Below are positions 1 to 9,264 of a stretch of DNA of 64,000 bases, piece after piece. The position numbers and the translations under genes are program-made. The notes beneath the pieces were generated by a model. That model was not told the origin of the DNA, did not search any database, and saw nothing but the letters and a program-made list of their open reading frames with translations. Within the stretch, counting starts at the first letter, position 1. Each line of letters starts with the position of its first letter. Source of the stretch: Hyphomicrobiaceae bacterium (GTDB lineage Bacteria; Pseudomonadota; Alphaproteobacteria; Rhizobiales; Hyphomicrobiaceae); NCBI GenBank assembly GCA_021730785.1, contig JAKFWF010000025.1:85472-149471 (forward strand), in the 5' to 3' direction.

Positions 1-60
1 GAGCGGCACTAGGGTTTGCGGCTGGCTGTCGAGCCGGCAGTCTAAGGAGCGCGAGACTAA

Positions 61-1068
61 ATGACCGCCGCAGCCCGCCGCCTCGTTCTGACGCAGCGCC
101 CGAAGCCAGGCCTCGTGCCGCACGATAGTTTCCGCATCGAGGACGGCCCGGTTCCAGAGCCCGGACCGGGCGAGTTCCGTGTTAGAATCGAGGTGATCTC
201 GCTTGATCCCGCCATGCGCGGCTGGATCAACGACGGCCGCTCCTACGTGGCGCCGGTGCCGGTTGGCGGCACCATGCGCGCCTATGCGGCCGGTCATGTC
301 GAGCAGTCGAATAATGCGGGCTACAAGGCTGGCGACGCGGTCCAGGGCCTGTTCGGCGCCCAGACCCACGCCATTTCAAGCGGCGAACGCGTCGTCAAGA
401 TCAACACCACCCTGGCGCCGCTCGAACGCTGGGTCGGCGGGCTCGGCATGCCAGGCTGGACCGCCTATTTCGGTCTGCTGGAAGTGGGCCTGCCCAAGGC
501 TGGCGAGACGGTGGTGGTGTCGGCTGCGGCCGGCGCGGTCGGCTCGATCGTCGGCCAGATCGCCAAGATCAAGGGCTGCCGCGCGGTCGGCATCGCGGGC
601 GGCCCCGAGAAATGCCGCTATGTGGTCGAAACGCTCGGCTTCGATGCCTGCGTCGACTACAAGACCGGCAACCTCGCAGCCGACCTGAAGGCTGCCTGCC
701 CGAACGGCATCGACGTCAACTTCGAGAACGTCGGCGGCGATATTCTCGATACTATTCTCCTGCAGATGAACACCTTCGGCCGCATTGCCGTGTGCGGGCT
801 CATTTCCGGTTATACCGCCACCACCATGCCGGAAGGTCCAAGGAACCTGCGGGCAGTCCTCACCCAGCGGCTCAGGATGCAGGGTCTCATCGTGTTCGAC
901 TGGGAAAAGCGCATCCCGGAGGCGATCGCGCAGCTCGGAGCCTGGCACAAGGAGGGCCACCTCACGATCCGCGAAGATGTCCGCACCGGTGGCCTCGATA
1001 AGTTTGTGGACACGCTTAACCTGCTCTATACCAGTGGCAACAACGGCAAGCTCGTCTTGAAAGTCTGA
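61..1068 (+). CDS. Zinc-independent medium-chain NADP-dependent oxidoreductase
   Basis: The 335-residue product has the layout of the MDR superfamily leukotriene B4 12-hydroxydehydrogenase / curcumin reductase (CurA) group: an N-terminal GroES-like catalytic domain and a Rossmann domain with the nucleotide-binding run AAAGAVGSIVGQIAK near residues 155-170. There are no cysteine/histidine zinc-ligand clusters, so it is a quinone-oxidoreductase-like alkenal/one reductase rather than an alcohol dehydrogenase. Family members reduce activated carbon-carbon double bonds with NADPH; the substrate here cannot be told. The ATG follows an AAGGAG-type site (about 42-48). The next gene starts 7 bases after its stop and is probably co-transcribed. 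Confidence 0.9.
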   Translation: MTAAARRLVLTQRPKPGLVPHDSFRIEDGPVPEPGPGEFRVRIEVISLDPAMRGWINDGRSYVAPVPVGGTMRAYAAGHVEQSNNAGYKAGDAVQGLFGAQTHAISSGERVVKINTTLAPLERWVGGLGMPGWTAYFGLLEVGLPKAGETVVVSAAAGAVGSIVGQIAKIKGCRAVGIAGGPEKCRYVVETLGFDACVDYKTGNLAADLKAACPNGIDVNFENVGGDILDTILLQMNTFGRIAVCGLISGYTATTMPEGPRNLRAVLTQRLRMQGLIVFDWEKRIPEAIAQLGAWHKEGHLTIREDVRTGGLDKFVDTLNLLYTSGNNGKLVLKV

Positions 1069-1075
1069 CACCGCG

Positions 1076-1660
1076 ATGAAGCCTGGGTTGACGCTGTACG
1101 TGGTGCGCCACGGCGAGACCGATTGGAACGCGGCGGGGCGCCTGCAAGGTCAAATCGATATTCCGCTGAACGACGTCGGCCGTGCCCAGGCGGCGCGCAA
1201 TGGCTTGCGTCTATTGCAGCAGTTGGGGGCAGCCGACACGGTCGACTTCGTCGCGAGCCCGCTGTCGCGCGCCTTCGAGACGATGCAGCTGCTGCGCGCC
1301 AACATGGGGCTTGCGCGCGACGGCTTCGCCACCGACGATCGGCTGAAGGAGATCAGTTATGGCGTGTGCGAAGGGCGCACGTGGCCGCAGCTGCCACCGG
1401 TCGACCGGGCCGGGGTCGCCCGCTCGAAAGATCCCTACAATTGGCGCCCCGACGGCGGCGAGAGTTATGCCGATCTGACGCGACGGACGGCTGCGTTCCT
1501 GGCCACCATCACGCGCGACACCGTCGTCGTTACGCATGGCGGCATCACGCGCACACTGCGCGGCCTCATCGTCGGCATCGCCACGGACAAGGTGCCCTCG
1601 CTGAAGGTGCCGCAAGACCGCGTGCTGGTGCTCAAGGACGGCGGTATGGCCTGGATGTGA
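1076..1660 (+). CDS. Histidine phosphatase family protein
   Basis: A 194-residue phosphoglycerate-mutase-like phosphatase. The signature RHGETDWN is at residues 11-18, with the phospho-accepting His12, and the second catalytic histidine is in VVTHGGITR (His154). The 'A-S-P-L-S-R-A' phosphate-pocket arginine motif is also present. Family members include broad phosphatases, GpmB-like proteins and alpha-ribazole phosphatase CobC; nothing nearby concerns cobalamin, so the substrate is unassigned. It lies between the oxidoreductase and yaiI in a tight same-strand series. Confidence 0.9.
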   Translation: MKPGLTLYVVRHGETDWNAAGRLQGQIDIPLNDVGRAQAARNGLRLLQQLGAADTVDFVASPLSRAFETMQLLRANMGLARDGFATDDRLKEISYGVCEGRTWPQLPPVDRAGVARSKDPYNWRPDGGESYADLTRRTAAFLATITRDTVVVTHGGITRTLRGLIVGIATDKVPSLKVPQDRVLVLKDGGMAWM

Positions 1661-1701
1661 GGCTTTCGGATCGTCGGCCGCGCCGAAATGGAGCAGAGGA
1701 C

Positions 1702-2154
1702 ATGGCCATTTTCGTCGATGCCGATGCCTGTCCGGTGAAGGATGAAGTCCTGCGCGTCGCCGAACGCCACGGCTGGCAGGTTCACATGGTGTCGAACAGC
1801 TGGATGCGGCTGCCCGAACACCCGCTCATCGCACGGGTGGTGGTGGCGGACGGACCCGATGTCGCCGATGACTGGATCGCCGCGCGCGCCGGTACGGCCG
1901 ATGTCGTCATCACGTCGGACATTCCGCTCGCGCACCGCTGCATCAAGGCCGGCGCGCGCGTGATCCGCTCCGATGGCCGTGTGCTCGATGGCAACAGCAT
2001 CGGCATGCAGCTCGCCATGCGCGATCTTATGAAGGACCTGCGCGAAGCCGGCACGATGCAGACGTTCAACGCCAGTTTTTCGCGCGCCCACCGGTCACAG
2101 TTCCTGCAGGCGCTGGAGAGCGCTATACAGGCGATCAAAAGGTCGGCGACGTGA
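1702..2154 (+). CDS. YaiI/YqxD (UPF0178) family protein
   Basis: A 150-residue protein beginning MAIFVDADACPVKDEV, the hallmark opening of the UPF0178 family, a PIN-like fold with conserved acidic residues (Asp5, Asp7). A later 'VITSDIPLAHRCI' block is also typical. The biochemical role of the family is not firmly known; a nuclease-like activity is suggested by the fold only. The frame stays open much further upstream, but the ATG at 1702 is preceded by GGAGCAGAGGA and matches the family N terminus. Its TGA overlaps the GTG start of the next gene. Confidence 0.88.
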   Translation: MAIFVDADACPVKDEVLRVAERHGWQVHMVSNSWMRLPEHPLIARVVVADGPDVADDWIAARAGTADVVITSDIPLAHRCIKAGARVIRSDGRVLDGNSIGMQLAMRDLMKDLREAGTMQTFNASFSRAHRSQFLQALESAIQAIKRSAT

Positions 2155-2612
2155 TCTCGAGGTGCGATGTGAAACAACAAAAAATCAGTAACGGCCAGCG
2201 CGCCCTGTGGTCGTTTCTGATCGCAACGCTGGTCGGTCCGTTCTTCGCCGCCCTGATCGTGGCGCTGCTGACGCTCGCTGCAGGCGCCCTGCAGATGGGA
2301 CCGCCGAGCCTGAAGGGCATAGCCATGACCGATGTGGGCGCGCGGGCGGCGGGTTGGGCGCTGCAATCCTACGTTTGGGCCGCCTTGCCGGCCGGACTGG
2401 CGGGCGCGGCCATTGCCGCCTGGGTTTCGCTCAAGGGCACGGCACCGTGGCTCGGCGTCGTGGCCATCGGCGTCGTGGCGTTCGGCATTGCGAGCGTCGC
2501 CGTTCCTGGACTGCTGCCGAACCACGGCACCGCGCTTGCCTTCATCGCGGCGCTGTCGAGCCTGGGCGTCTGGGCTGTCCTCGCACGCGCCCGCATTCTT
2601 GCCCCGGGTTAA
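2151..2612 (+). CDS. Hypothetical integral membrane protein
   Basis: A 153-residue protein of unknown family with a short cytosolic lead and about four hydrophobic segments (roughly residues 18-45, 65-85, 95-120, 125-148) separated by short loops. The GTG start overlaps the yaiI stop by four bases (GTGA), which indicates translational coupling and is the main reason to accept this start. No catalytic motif is visible. It is convergent with the sterol desaturase. Confidence 0.65.
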   Translation: MISRCDVKQQKISNGQRALWSFLIATLVGPFFAALIVALLTLAAGALQMGPPSLKGIAMTDVGARAAGWALQSYVWAALPAGLAGAAIAAWVSLKGTAPWLGVVAIGVVAFGIASVAVPGLLPNHGTALAFIAALSSLGVWAVLARARILAPG

Positions 2613-2626
2613 AGCTGGACAAGCGC

Positions 2627-3667
2627 CTACCGCGTCATCGGTTCGGTCCGCACCTCGCTGTGGTTCTGGTTCACGTCGTGCGTCGGTGCCAACTGCGCCA
2701 AGGCGTTGCCAAAGGGCGCGACCAGCATCTCGCTCATACTGTGCGGCGCGGCCGGTTTCGGATCGACGCCGAACGTCAGCTTCTCACGCTTGGACGCCGG
2801 CATATGGAGCGTGCCGAACAGCCAGTCGAAAATACCGAGGCAGTGACCGAAATTGCGGTCGAAATGCAGCGGGTTCGCCGAGTGGTGGATCTGGTGGTGC
2901 GCCGGGCTCAGGAAAAACCGACCCCAGTTTCCGGTGAAGACAATCCAGAAATGCGAATGCTGAAGATGCCCGATAAAATAAATGAACAGCACTAAGATGA
3001 TATTGCTGTTGGCGAGCAAAAACTGGTTCGCCGTCGTGCCGAAAAGATAATTGAGGCTGCCCATCGTGCCGCCCATCATAAGGGCAGTGATATTGTAAAA
3101 CACCACCGTGTCGACCGGATGAACGCGAAAATTGGTCAGCGGCGTGAGGATTTCAGCCGCGTGGTGCACCTTGTGGAACTCCCACAGGAAGGGAATTTTA
3201 TGACTGAGGTAATGGTCGGTGTAATAGCTCAGTTCATAGGCGAAAAACAAACACAGCGTCATGATCAGCGACATCTGTAGCGGCGTCAACGGCGCTGGCG
3301 ACGGCTCGCCAAATATGCCGATGAGCTGGCCACGCAGCAGCGCTGCAACGACCGTCGTTGACAGTATGGCATAGCCCAGAAGCACCGTGAAAACGCTGGT
3401 GTTGAGAATGAACATGCCGGCGTCGGCCCGGGTCGAGGGGCTTGAGAACAAGTAGCGCGGAAAGAACGCGCGGATGAGGACCTTGAGCTTGATGCGCCGG
3501 CGTGCCCCTGTGCGCTCGAGCCGCACGACTGCGTAGGCGACCAGCAGCGCAGCGAGCATTGACGGGATCGACAAGAACGGGCTGAACGAAAAGAATAGTT
3601 GGGCGTATGTGCGTTCGAAATAGGAAAGCAAACCGCCGATCAACTCCAGCACTGAAGTTGCGCTCAT
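2627..3667 (-). CDS. Sterol desaturase / fatty acid hydroxylase family protein
   Basis: A membrane di-iron hydroxylase of about 346 residues. The three histidine boxes of the family are visible in order: HYLSH, HKVHH and, near the C terminus, HHQIHH, with an additional HLQHSH. Several transmembrane segments precede them. Bacterial members act on lipids, hopanoids, sterols or carotenoids; none of those pathways is nearby, so the substrate is open. The frame extends 14 codons further upstream to 3709, but the ATG at 3667 (MSATSVLELIGG) directly precedes the first membrane helix. No strong ribosome site supports either start. Confidence 0.85.
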   Translation of the reverse strand: MSATSVLELIGGLLSYFERTYAQLFFSFSPFLSIPSMLAALLVAYAVVRLERTGARRRIKLKVLIRAFFPRYLFSSPSTRADAGMFILNTSVFTVLLGYAILSTTVVAALLRGQLIGIFGEPSPAPLTPLQMSLIMTLCLFFAYELSYYTDHYLSHKIPFLWEFHKVHHAAEILTPLTNFRVHPVDTVVFYNITALMMGGTMGSLNYLFGTTANQFLLANSNIILVLFIYFIGHLQHSHFWIVFTGNWGRFFLSPAHHQIHHSANPLHFDRNFGHCLGIFDWLFGTLHMPASKREKLTFGVDPKPAAPHSMSEMLVAPFGNALAQLAPTHDVNQNHSEVRTEPMTR

Positions 3668-3800
3668 GTGATACACCGACTGACCGTGGACACTTGCTGG
3701 TGAGCGCAACCCTAGCTTCGCAATGTTTACGAGTGCTTAAACGCTGCCTCTAGACCGTCATGACCTTGACGGCGCCCCCGAACAGCGTCACGAAAAAATC

Positions 3801-4865
3801 ATGACCGATCGGCTGGTGACTGGGGCCAAGAATGAAGCGGACGCCTTCGAGGCGACGATCCGTCCCCAGGCGCTCGGCGATTTCATCGGCCAGGAGCAGG
3901 CGCGCGCCAACCTGCGCGTGTTCATCCAGGCGGCGAAGGCGCGGGGCGATGCGCTCGACCACGTGCTGTTTGCAGGACCACCGGGCCTCGGCAAAACAAC
4001 CCTCGCCCAGATCATGGCGAAGGAACTTGGCGTCGGCTTCCGCGCGACCTCGGGGCCGGTGATCGGCAAGGCCGGCGATTTGGCGGCGCTGCTGACCAAT
4101 CTCGAAGAACGCGATGTGTTGTTCATCGACGAGATCCACCGGCTCAATCCGGCGGTGGAGGAAATCCTCTATCCCGCCATGGAGGATTTCCAGCTCGATC
4201 TCATCATCGGCGAGGGGCCCGCGGCGCGATCGGTGCGCATCGATCTCGCCAAGTTTACGCTGGTTGGTGCGACGACGCGGGCCGGCCTGCTCACCAACCC
4301 CCTGCGCGATCGCTTCGGAATCCCGGTGCGGTTGAACTTCTATACCCATGAAGAGCTGGAACTGATCGTCAGCCGCGGCGCCCGCGTGCTTGGCGTGCCC
4401 ATGCAGAAGGATGGCGCCATGGAAATCGCCCGGCGATCACGCGGCACGCCACGCATCGCCGGGCGATTGCTGCGCCGCGTACGCGATTTCGCAGCCGTCG
4501 ACGGCTCGGGGACAATCACGGCCGCCATCGCCGACAAGGCTTTGTTGCAATTGGAAGTTGATCGTGAAGGCCTCGACGCGCTCGACCATCGCTACCTGAA
4601 TTGCATCGCCCGCAACTACGACGGTGGCCCGGTCGGCATCGAGACGATGGCCGCCGCACTGTCCGAACCACGCGATGCGCTGGAGGAGATCGTCGAGCCC
4701 TATCTGCTGCAGCAAGGCTTCATCAGCCGCACGCCGCGCGGCCGCATGCTGACGGTGCGCGCCTACAAGCATCTCGGGTTATCTGGACCCGCCCGCGCCG
4801 CCTCGCCACAATTCGGGCTGTTCGATCCTGACAAGCTCCCCGAAGAGGGGCCGGACCGCCCTTAA
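3801..4865 (+). CDS. ruvB: Holliday junction branch migration helicase RuvB
   Basis: A 354-residue AAA+ ATPase, close to the usual RuvB length. Visible motifs: Walker [10 protein letters not shown] (residues 59-67), Walker [10 protein letters not shown], the sensor [10 protein letters not shown], arginine-finger region LRDRFG, and the C-terminal winged-helix segment ending RTPRGRMLT. RuvB drives branch migration of Holliday junctions with RuvA and is resolved by RuvC. Neither ruvA nor ruvC lies next to it here, although alphaproteobacteria often carry ruvCAB together. Confidence 0.97.
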   Translation: MTDRLVTGAKNEADAFEATIRPQALGDFIGQEQARANLRVFIQAAKARGDALDHVLFAGPPGLGKTTLAQIMAKELGVGFRATSGPVIGKAGDLAALLTNLEERDVLFIDEIHRLNPAVEEILYPAMEDFQLDLIIGEGPAARSVRIDLAKFTLVGATTRAGLLTNPLRDRFGIPVRLNFYTHEELELIVSRGARVLGVPMQKDGAMEIARRSRGTPRIAGRLLRRVRDFAAVDGSGTITAAIADKALLQLEVDREGLDALDHRYLNCIARNYDGGPVGIETMAAALSEPRDALEEIVEPYLLQQGFISRTPRGRMLTVRAYKHLGLSGPARAASPQFGLFDPDKLPEEGPDRP

Positions 4866-4978
4866 GACTTTGCACACCCTTGCCGGCGAAGTGTGATGCA
4901 CGTGCGCACCTTTGTCATGCGACTTGCGTAAAGCGATAGGGTAGTGCGAAGGCTGAACGGGGCCGTGAGGCGTAATCT

Positions 4979-5890
4979 GTGATTTCACGACGCAAAATCC
5001 TGCAGGGCCTTGGTGCCTTCCTGGCCGGCGGCGCCGGCCTCGGCGGCTATGCCCTCGGCATCGAGCCGCGCCGCCTCGCCGTGACGCGCTACCAGATTTC
5101 GCCTGACGGCTGGCCTAAAGGGCTCGACTTGAAACTGGCGGTTTTCGCCGACCTGCATGCCGGCGAGCCTTGGATGGACGTGGCGCGTGTCGAGAGCCTG
5201 GTGGCGGCCACCAACGCGCTGGGTGCCGACGCGATCCTGCTGCTGGGCGACTATACGTCCAGCCACCGCATGGTCCTACGCCCGGTGCCCGACGTCGAAT
5301 GGGCACGCGCGCTCGCCGGTCTGAAGGCGCCGTTGGGCGTCCATGCCGTGCTCGGCAATCACGACTGGTGGAACGATCGCGAGGCACAGCTGCGCATGAG
5401 CGGCCCGCCCAAATGCCGGCGCGCCATGGAGCAAGCCGGGATCAAGGTCTATGAAAACGACGTTCTTCGCCTGGAAAAGAACGGCCAGCCGTTCTGGATC
5501 GCGGGCCTTGGCGACCAATGGGCATTCTATCGCAATCGCGATCGGCGCCGGCGGGATCGATTCGGCTACCGCGGGGTCGACAATCTGCCGGTCACCCTCG
5601 ACAAGGTGCGAGATGATGCGCCGGTGATCCTAATGGCGCACGAGCCTGATATTTTCCCAACCGTGCCGCCCCGCGTCGCGCTCACCCTGTCCGGTCACAC
5701 GCACGGTGGGCAGGTGCAGTTCTTCGGTTATGCGCCGATCGTACCGAGCCAGTTCGGGCGCCGCTATCTCTATGGCCACATCGTCGAAGACAGCCGCCAC
5801 CTGATCGTCTCCGGCGGCCTCGGCTGCTCCGGCCTGCCCATCCGCTTCGGCCGCCCGCCGGAGATCGTGCTGGTGGAGGTTGGCGCGTGA
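4979..5890 (+). CDS. Tat-exported calcineurin-like metallophosphoesterase
   Basis: A 303-residue protein with a twin-arginine signal (SRRKILQGLGAF at residues 3-14). The calcineurin-like phosphoesterase signature is complete: DLHAGE, GDYTS, GNHDWW, a MAHEPD segment, and GHTHGGQ. This places it near YkuE-type periplasmic phosphoesterases, some of which act on UDP-diacylglucosamine or other lipids. The GTG start keeps the Tat motif at the very N terminus. It overlaps the following ybgC by four bases (GTGA), so the two are translationally coupled. Confidence 0.85.
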   Translation: MISRRKILQGLGAFLAGGAGLGGYALGIEPRRLAVTRYQISPDGWPKGLDLKLAVFADLHAGEPWMDVARVESLVAATNALGADAILLLGDYTSSHRMVLRPVPDVEWARALAGLKAPLGVHAVLGNHDWWNDREAQLRMSGPPKCRRAMEQAGIKVYENDVLRLEKNGQPFWIAGLGDQWAFYRNRDRRRRDRFGYRGVDNLPVTLDKVRDDAPVILMAHEPDIFPTVPPRVALTLSGHTHGGQVQFFGYAPIVPSQFGRRYLYGHIVEDSRHLIVSGGLGCSGLPIRFGRPPEIVLVEVGA

Positions 5891-6354
5891 CCGCGGCTGA
5901 CCCCTGGCCCGACTTGGCCGGACGGCTGATCGATGAGGCGGGCAAGCGCCGCCACATCCTGCCGATCCGAGTGTATTTCGAGGACACGGATTTTTCGGGC
6001 CTCGTCTATCACGCCTCCTACGTGCGTTGGTGCGAGCGGGGGCGCTCGGACTATTTGCGACTTGGCGGCAACGACCACCGCCGCCTGATCGACGGCACGG
6101 GCGGGCGCGAACCGGCCGCCTTCGTCGTACGGCGCATGAGCCTGGAATATTTGAAGCCGGCGCGCATCGATGACGTCCTGGAGGTCGCCACGTCGGTTAA
6201 AGAGATGGGCGCGGCTTCCCTGATCCTCGACCAGCGCATCACGCGCGGCGGCGCGCCGCTGTTTGAGGCCACCGTCACGGTCGTGCTGGTGTCTGTCTCC
6301 GGCAAGCCGCTCCGGATCGCGCAGGAATTGAGGGCGGCGTTCGGCGGTGGCTGA
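5887..6354 (+). CDS. ybgC: YbgC-type acyl-CoA thioesterase
   Basis: A 155-residue hotdog-fold 4-hydroxybenzoyl-CoA thioesterase family member. The signature YFEDTDFSGLVYHASY (residues 30-45) includes the catalytic Asp35 and the family's YH.NY-like helix. YbgC normally precedes tolQRAB-pal, linking acyl-CoA hydrolysis or phospholipid synthesis to the envelope. Here no tol gene follows; instead there is a palindromic repeat and then the ETF-QO gene. Start GTG at 5887 overlaps the phosphoesterase stop. Confidence 0.88.
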   Translation: MTAADPWPDLAGRLIDEAGKRRHILPIRVYFEDTDFSGLVYHASYVRWCERGRSDYLRLGGNDHRRLIDGTGGREPAAFVVRRMSLEYLKPARIDDVLEVATSVKEMGAASLILDQRITRGGAPLFEATVTVVLVSVSGKPLRIAQELRAAFGGG

Positions 6355-6403
6355 TCTGCGCTCCGGCCAGGCGATTCAGTTCTCGATTATTCCAACCCAC
6401 AGG

Positions 6404-6500
6404 TGTCATCCCGGGGCTTGTCCCCGGGACCCATCGTGCCGCACACTCGAACACCACCGATGCAGCACCATGGGGCCCGGCCATAAATGCCGGGATGACA
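6404..6500. repeat. Palindromic intergenic repeat element
   Basis: A 97-bp element whose ends form a perfect 11-bp inverted repeat (TGTCATCCCGG at 6404-6414 and CCGGGATGACA at 6490-6500). Inside the left end is a second short palindrome (CCCGGGG-CTTGT-CCCCGGG). Elements of this general form (GTCATCCCGG...CCGGGATGAC) are common dispersed intergenic repeats in alphaproteobacteria. It could fold as RNA and end or stabilise the ybgC transcript. Confidence 0.75.
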
Positions 6501-6660
6501 TCCGCGTTGTGTTGGTCGCGGTGGCACAGCCGATTTGGCGTGTCAAAGCTCATCGCGCGCTACGATTTTACCCCCGAATTGCGAGTTGTCTTGAGACGTC
6601 CGGTTACGCGATATGGTATCGGCCGACACACAACCACGCATGCACCAGAGGCAATCCCCG

Positions 6661-8343
6661 ATGGCAAAAGACGGTTTCGAGCTGCCCCCGCGCGAGGCAA
6701 TGGACTTCGACGTGGTGATCGTCGGCGCCGGCCCCTCGGGACTTGCCGCCGCAATCCGCCTGAAGCAGCGGGCGGCAGAGGCGCAGCAGGAAGTCTCCGT
6801 CCTTGTCGTCGAAAAGGGCTCCGAGGTCGGCGCCCACATTCTGTCCGGCGCGGTGATCGATCCGATCGGGCTCGACACACTGCTTCCGGGCTGGCGCGAG
6901 CAGGGCGCGCCGCTCGAGACCAAGGTCACCGACGACCAATTCCTGTTTCTTGGACCCGCCGGCCATGTGCGGTTGCCGAACTTCATGATGCCCCCGCTGA
7001 TGAACAATCACGGCAACTACATCGGCAGCCTCGGCGCGCTGGTGCGCTGGCTCGGCGAGAAGGCCGGCGAGCTCGGCGTCGAGATCTTCCCGGGATTTGC
7101 GGCAGCCGAAGTGCTCTATGACGACGAGGGCCGTGTCGTCGGCGTCGCGACCGGCGACATGGGGATCGGCCGCGATGGGCAACCGAAAGACACGTTCACC
7201 CGCGGCGTGGAGCTGCGCGCCAAATACACCCTGTTCGCGGAAGGTGCCCGCGGTTCGCTCACCAAACAGCTGATCGCACAGTTCGAGCTCGACAAGGGCC
7301 GCGACCCGCAGAAGTACGGCATCGGCCTGAAGGAGTTGTGGGAGATCAAGCCTGAACACCACAAACCGGGCCTCGTGCAGCATTCATTCGGCTGGCCACT
7401 CGACAATGCAACCGGCGGCGGCTCGTTTCTCTACCACTACGGCGAGAACCTGGTCTCGGTCGGCTTCGTCGTGCACTTGAACTACAAGAACCCCCATTTG
7501 TCGCCGTTCGACGAGTTCCAGCGCTTCAAGACGCACTACAAAATCGCGCCGACCTTTGCGGGCGGCAAACGCATCGCCTACGGCGCACGCGCGATCACCG
7601 AGGGCGGCTGGCAGTCGATTCCGGAGCTGGTCTTTCCGGGCGGCGCGCTGCTCGGCTGCGCTGCCGGCTTCGTCAACGTGCCGCGCATCAAGGGCTCGCA
7701 CAATGCCATTCTATCGGGCGCGCACGCTGGTGATGCGGTGTTCGACGCGGTTACAAGCGGCCGCGCACACGACCGGCTGGACGCCTACAAATCGGCCGTG
7801 CTGAGCGGCCCGATCGCCCGTGACCTGAAGCGCGTGCGCAACGTCAAGCCGCTGTGGTCGCGCTTCGGCACGGCGATCGGCGTGCCGCTGGGCGGCCTCG
7901 ACATGTGGCTCAACACGCTGATCGCAGGGGTTGGCCTCGGCTTCACGCTGCGGCACGGCAAGGCCGATCATGCGACGCTGGCACGTGCCGGACAGGCCAA
8001 GCCGATCGCCTACCCCAAGGCCGACGGTGTCTTGACCTTCGACCGGCTGACCAACGTGGCGTTTTCCGCGACGAACCACGAGGAGGACCAGCCGGTCCAT
8101 CTGAAGCTCACCGATCCGATGATCCCGGTCTCAGTCAACCTGCCTGACTTCGCCGAGCCGGCCCAGCGCTATTGCCCCGCTGGCGTCTACGAGATCCTCA
8201 AAGACGACGCCGGCATGCCGCGCTTCCAGATCAACGCGCAAAACTGCGTCCACTGCAAAACCTGCGACATCAAGGACCCGAGCCAGAACATCAACTGGGC
8301 GGTGCCGGAAGGCAGCGGCGGCCCGAACTACGCCGGCATGTGA
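6661..8343 (+). CDS. Electron transfer flavoprotein:ubiquinone oxidoreductase (ETF-QO)
   Basis: A protein of 560 residues, normal for ETF-QO. It opens with an FAD-binding DVVIVGAGPSGLAAAIRLK, continues through the quinone/FAD domain, and ends with a [4Fe-4S] ferredoxin-like domain containing C..HCKTCDIKDPSQNI and the conserved tail GGPNYAGM. It passes electrons from ETF (fatty-acid and amino-acid dehydrogenases) to membrane ubiquinone. The frame also has an ATG at 6613, but the ATG at 6661 has AGAGG nine bases upstream and starts just before the FAD domain, so I prefer it. No etfAB genes are adjacent. Confidence 0.95.
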   Translation: MAKDGFELPPREAMDFDVVIVGAGPSGLAAAIRLKQRAAEAQQEVSVLVVEKGSEVGAHILSGAVIDPIGLDTLLPGWREQGAPLETKVTDDQFLFLGPAGHVRLPNFMMPPLMNNHGNYIGSLGALVRWLGEKAGELGVEIFPGFAAAEVLYDDEGRVVGVATGDMGIGRDGQPKDTFTRGVELRAKYTLFAEGARGSLTKQLIAQFELDKGRDPQKYGIGLKELWEIKPEHHKPGLVQHSFGWPLDNATGGGSFLYHYGENLVSVGFVVHLNYKNPHLSPFDEFQRFKTHYKIAPTFAGGKRIAYGARAITEGGWQSIPELVFPGGALLGCAAGFVNVPRIKGSHNAILSGAHAGDAVFDAVTSGRAHDRLDAYKSAVLSGPIARDLKRVRNVKPLWSRFGTAIGVPLGGLDMWLNTLIAGVGLGFTLRHGKADHATLARAGQAKPIAYPKADGVLTFDRLTNVAFSATNHEEDQPVHLKLTDPMIPVSVNLPDFAEPAQRYCPAGVYEILKDDAGMPRFQINAQNCVHCKTCDIKDPSQNINWAVPEGSGGPNYAGM

Positions 8344-8397
8344 GCACAAACAAATGGCGTGGGGATGGCCCGACTGCCAACCGTCACTCGTCACCGG

Positions 8398-9264
8398 TCA
8401 CTGGCGCAACGGCAGGCCGTCGCTCGGTACCGATGCCCCCTGGTCGGCCTGCGTCTGGGCCTGAATGATGCCGGCAACGATCGCGCCGGCAGCATATTCC
8501 GCCATGCAGCGATAGCCGAGATCGTTCAGGTGAAACAGGTCGTTGGCGAGAATCGCGCGTTCACCCTGCTGCTTGGCGAGATCGGCCATGGCACCGAAGC
8601 GATGCACTAGCATGACCCGCTCCTGGCGTGCTATCTCCTCGATCGCCCTGACGACCTTCGTGTAGTGCTCGTCGTGCGAGAGCCGCTCGGTGAACTGCGG
8701 GTCGATCAGCACCACGTCGATGTGGTTCTTGGCGAGCCACTGCAACGTGCGGGCGAGATGGAATTTCAGCTCGTCGATGTCGGCGCGGGCCATGGCATCG
8801 TTGGTGCCGACCTGCCAGACAACCAGATCCGGCTTGGTCTCGGCCACTTCGCGTTTCATGCGCGTGCAGGCGCTCAAGCCGCCTTCGCCGGGCACGCCGC
8901 GGCTGATCACATCGATGTCGATGCCTTTGAAAATGACTTCCAGGTCATTCTCCAGGCGCACGGGATAGGTCGCGAACTGCGACGACGCACCGACGCCCGA
9001 CGTCGATGATGAGCCAACCGCCAGCACCTTGACGACCCGCCCTTCCTTCAGCGCGCGCCGCATGGTGCGCAGCGCGGTGCGGCCCTCGTGGGCCGCGGCC
9101 GTGATACGGCACTCCCGCGAATAGGGCGGTGGCGATTTAGCAAGTGTCGCAATGCGTTGCTCCAGCGTGGCCATGGCCACTTGCTGCGCTTGCGCGACAG
9201 CTGGCGCGATCAGGACAACCGCAAAGGTGAGCTTGGCGAGCGTGAGCGCCATTCGACGAACCAT
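8398..9264 (-). CDS. Secreted SGNH/GDSL-type hydrolase
   Basis: About 288 residues with a Sec signal peptide (ending AVAQAQQ) and an SGNH hydrolase domain: block I 'VLAVGSSSTSGVG' (a GDS variant, catalytic Ser), block III-like 'WQVGTNDA' and a C-terminal 'FHLNDLGY' block with the catalytic Asp/His pair region. Such enzymes remove or transfer O-acyl groups from polysaccharides. Its 5' end overlaps the 3' end of the OpgC-like gene, so the two are translated from one leftward transcript. An in-frame GTG lies three codons upstream (9273). Confidence 0.82.
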   Translation of the reverse strand: MVRRMALTLAKLTFAVVLIAPAVAQAQQVAMATLEQRIATLAKSPPPYSRECRITAAAHEGRTALRTMRRALKEGRVVKVLAVGSSSTSGVGASSQFATYPVRLENDLEVIFKGIDIDVISRGVPGEGGLSACTRMKREVAETKPDLVVWQVGTNDAMARADIDELKFHLARTLQWLAKNHIDVVLIDPQFTERLSHDEHYTKVVRAIEEIARQERVMLVHRFGAMADLAKQQGERAILANDLFHLNDLGYRCMAEYAAGAIVAGIIQAQTQADQGASVPSDGLPLRQ

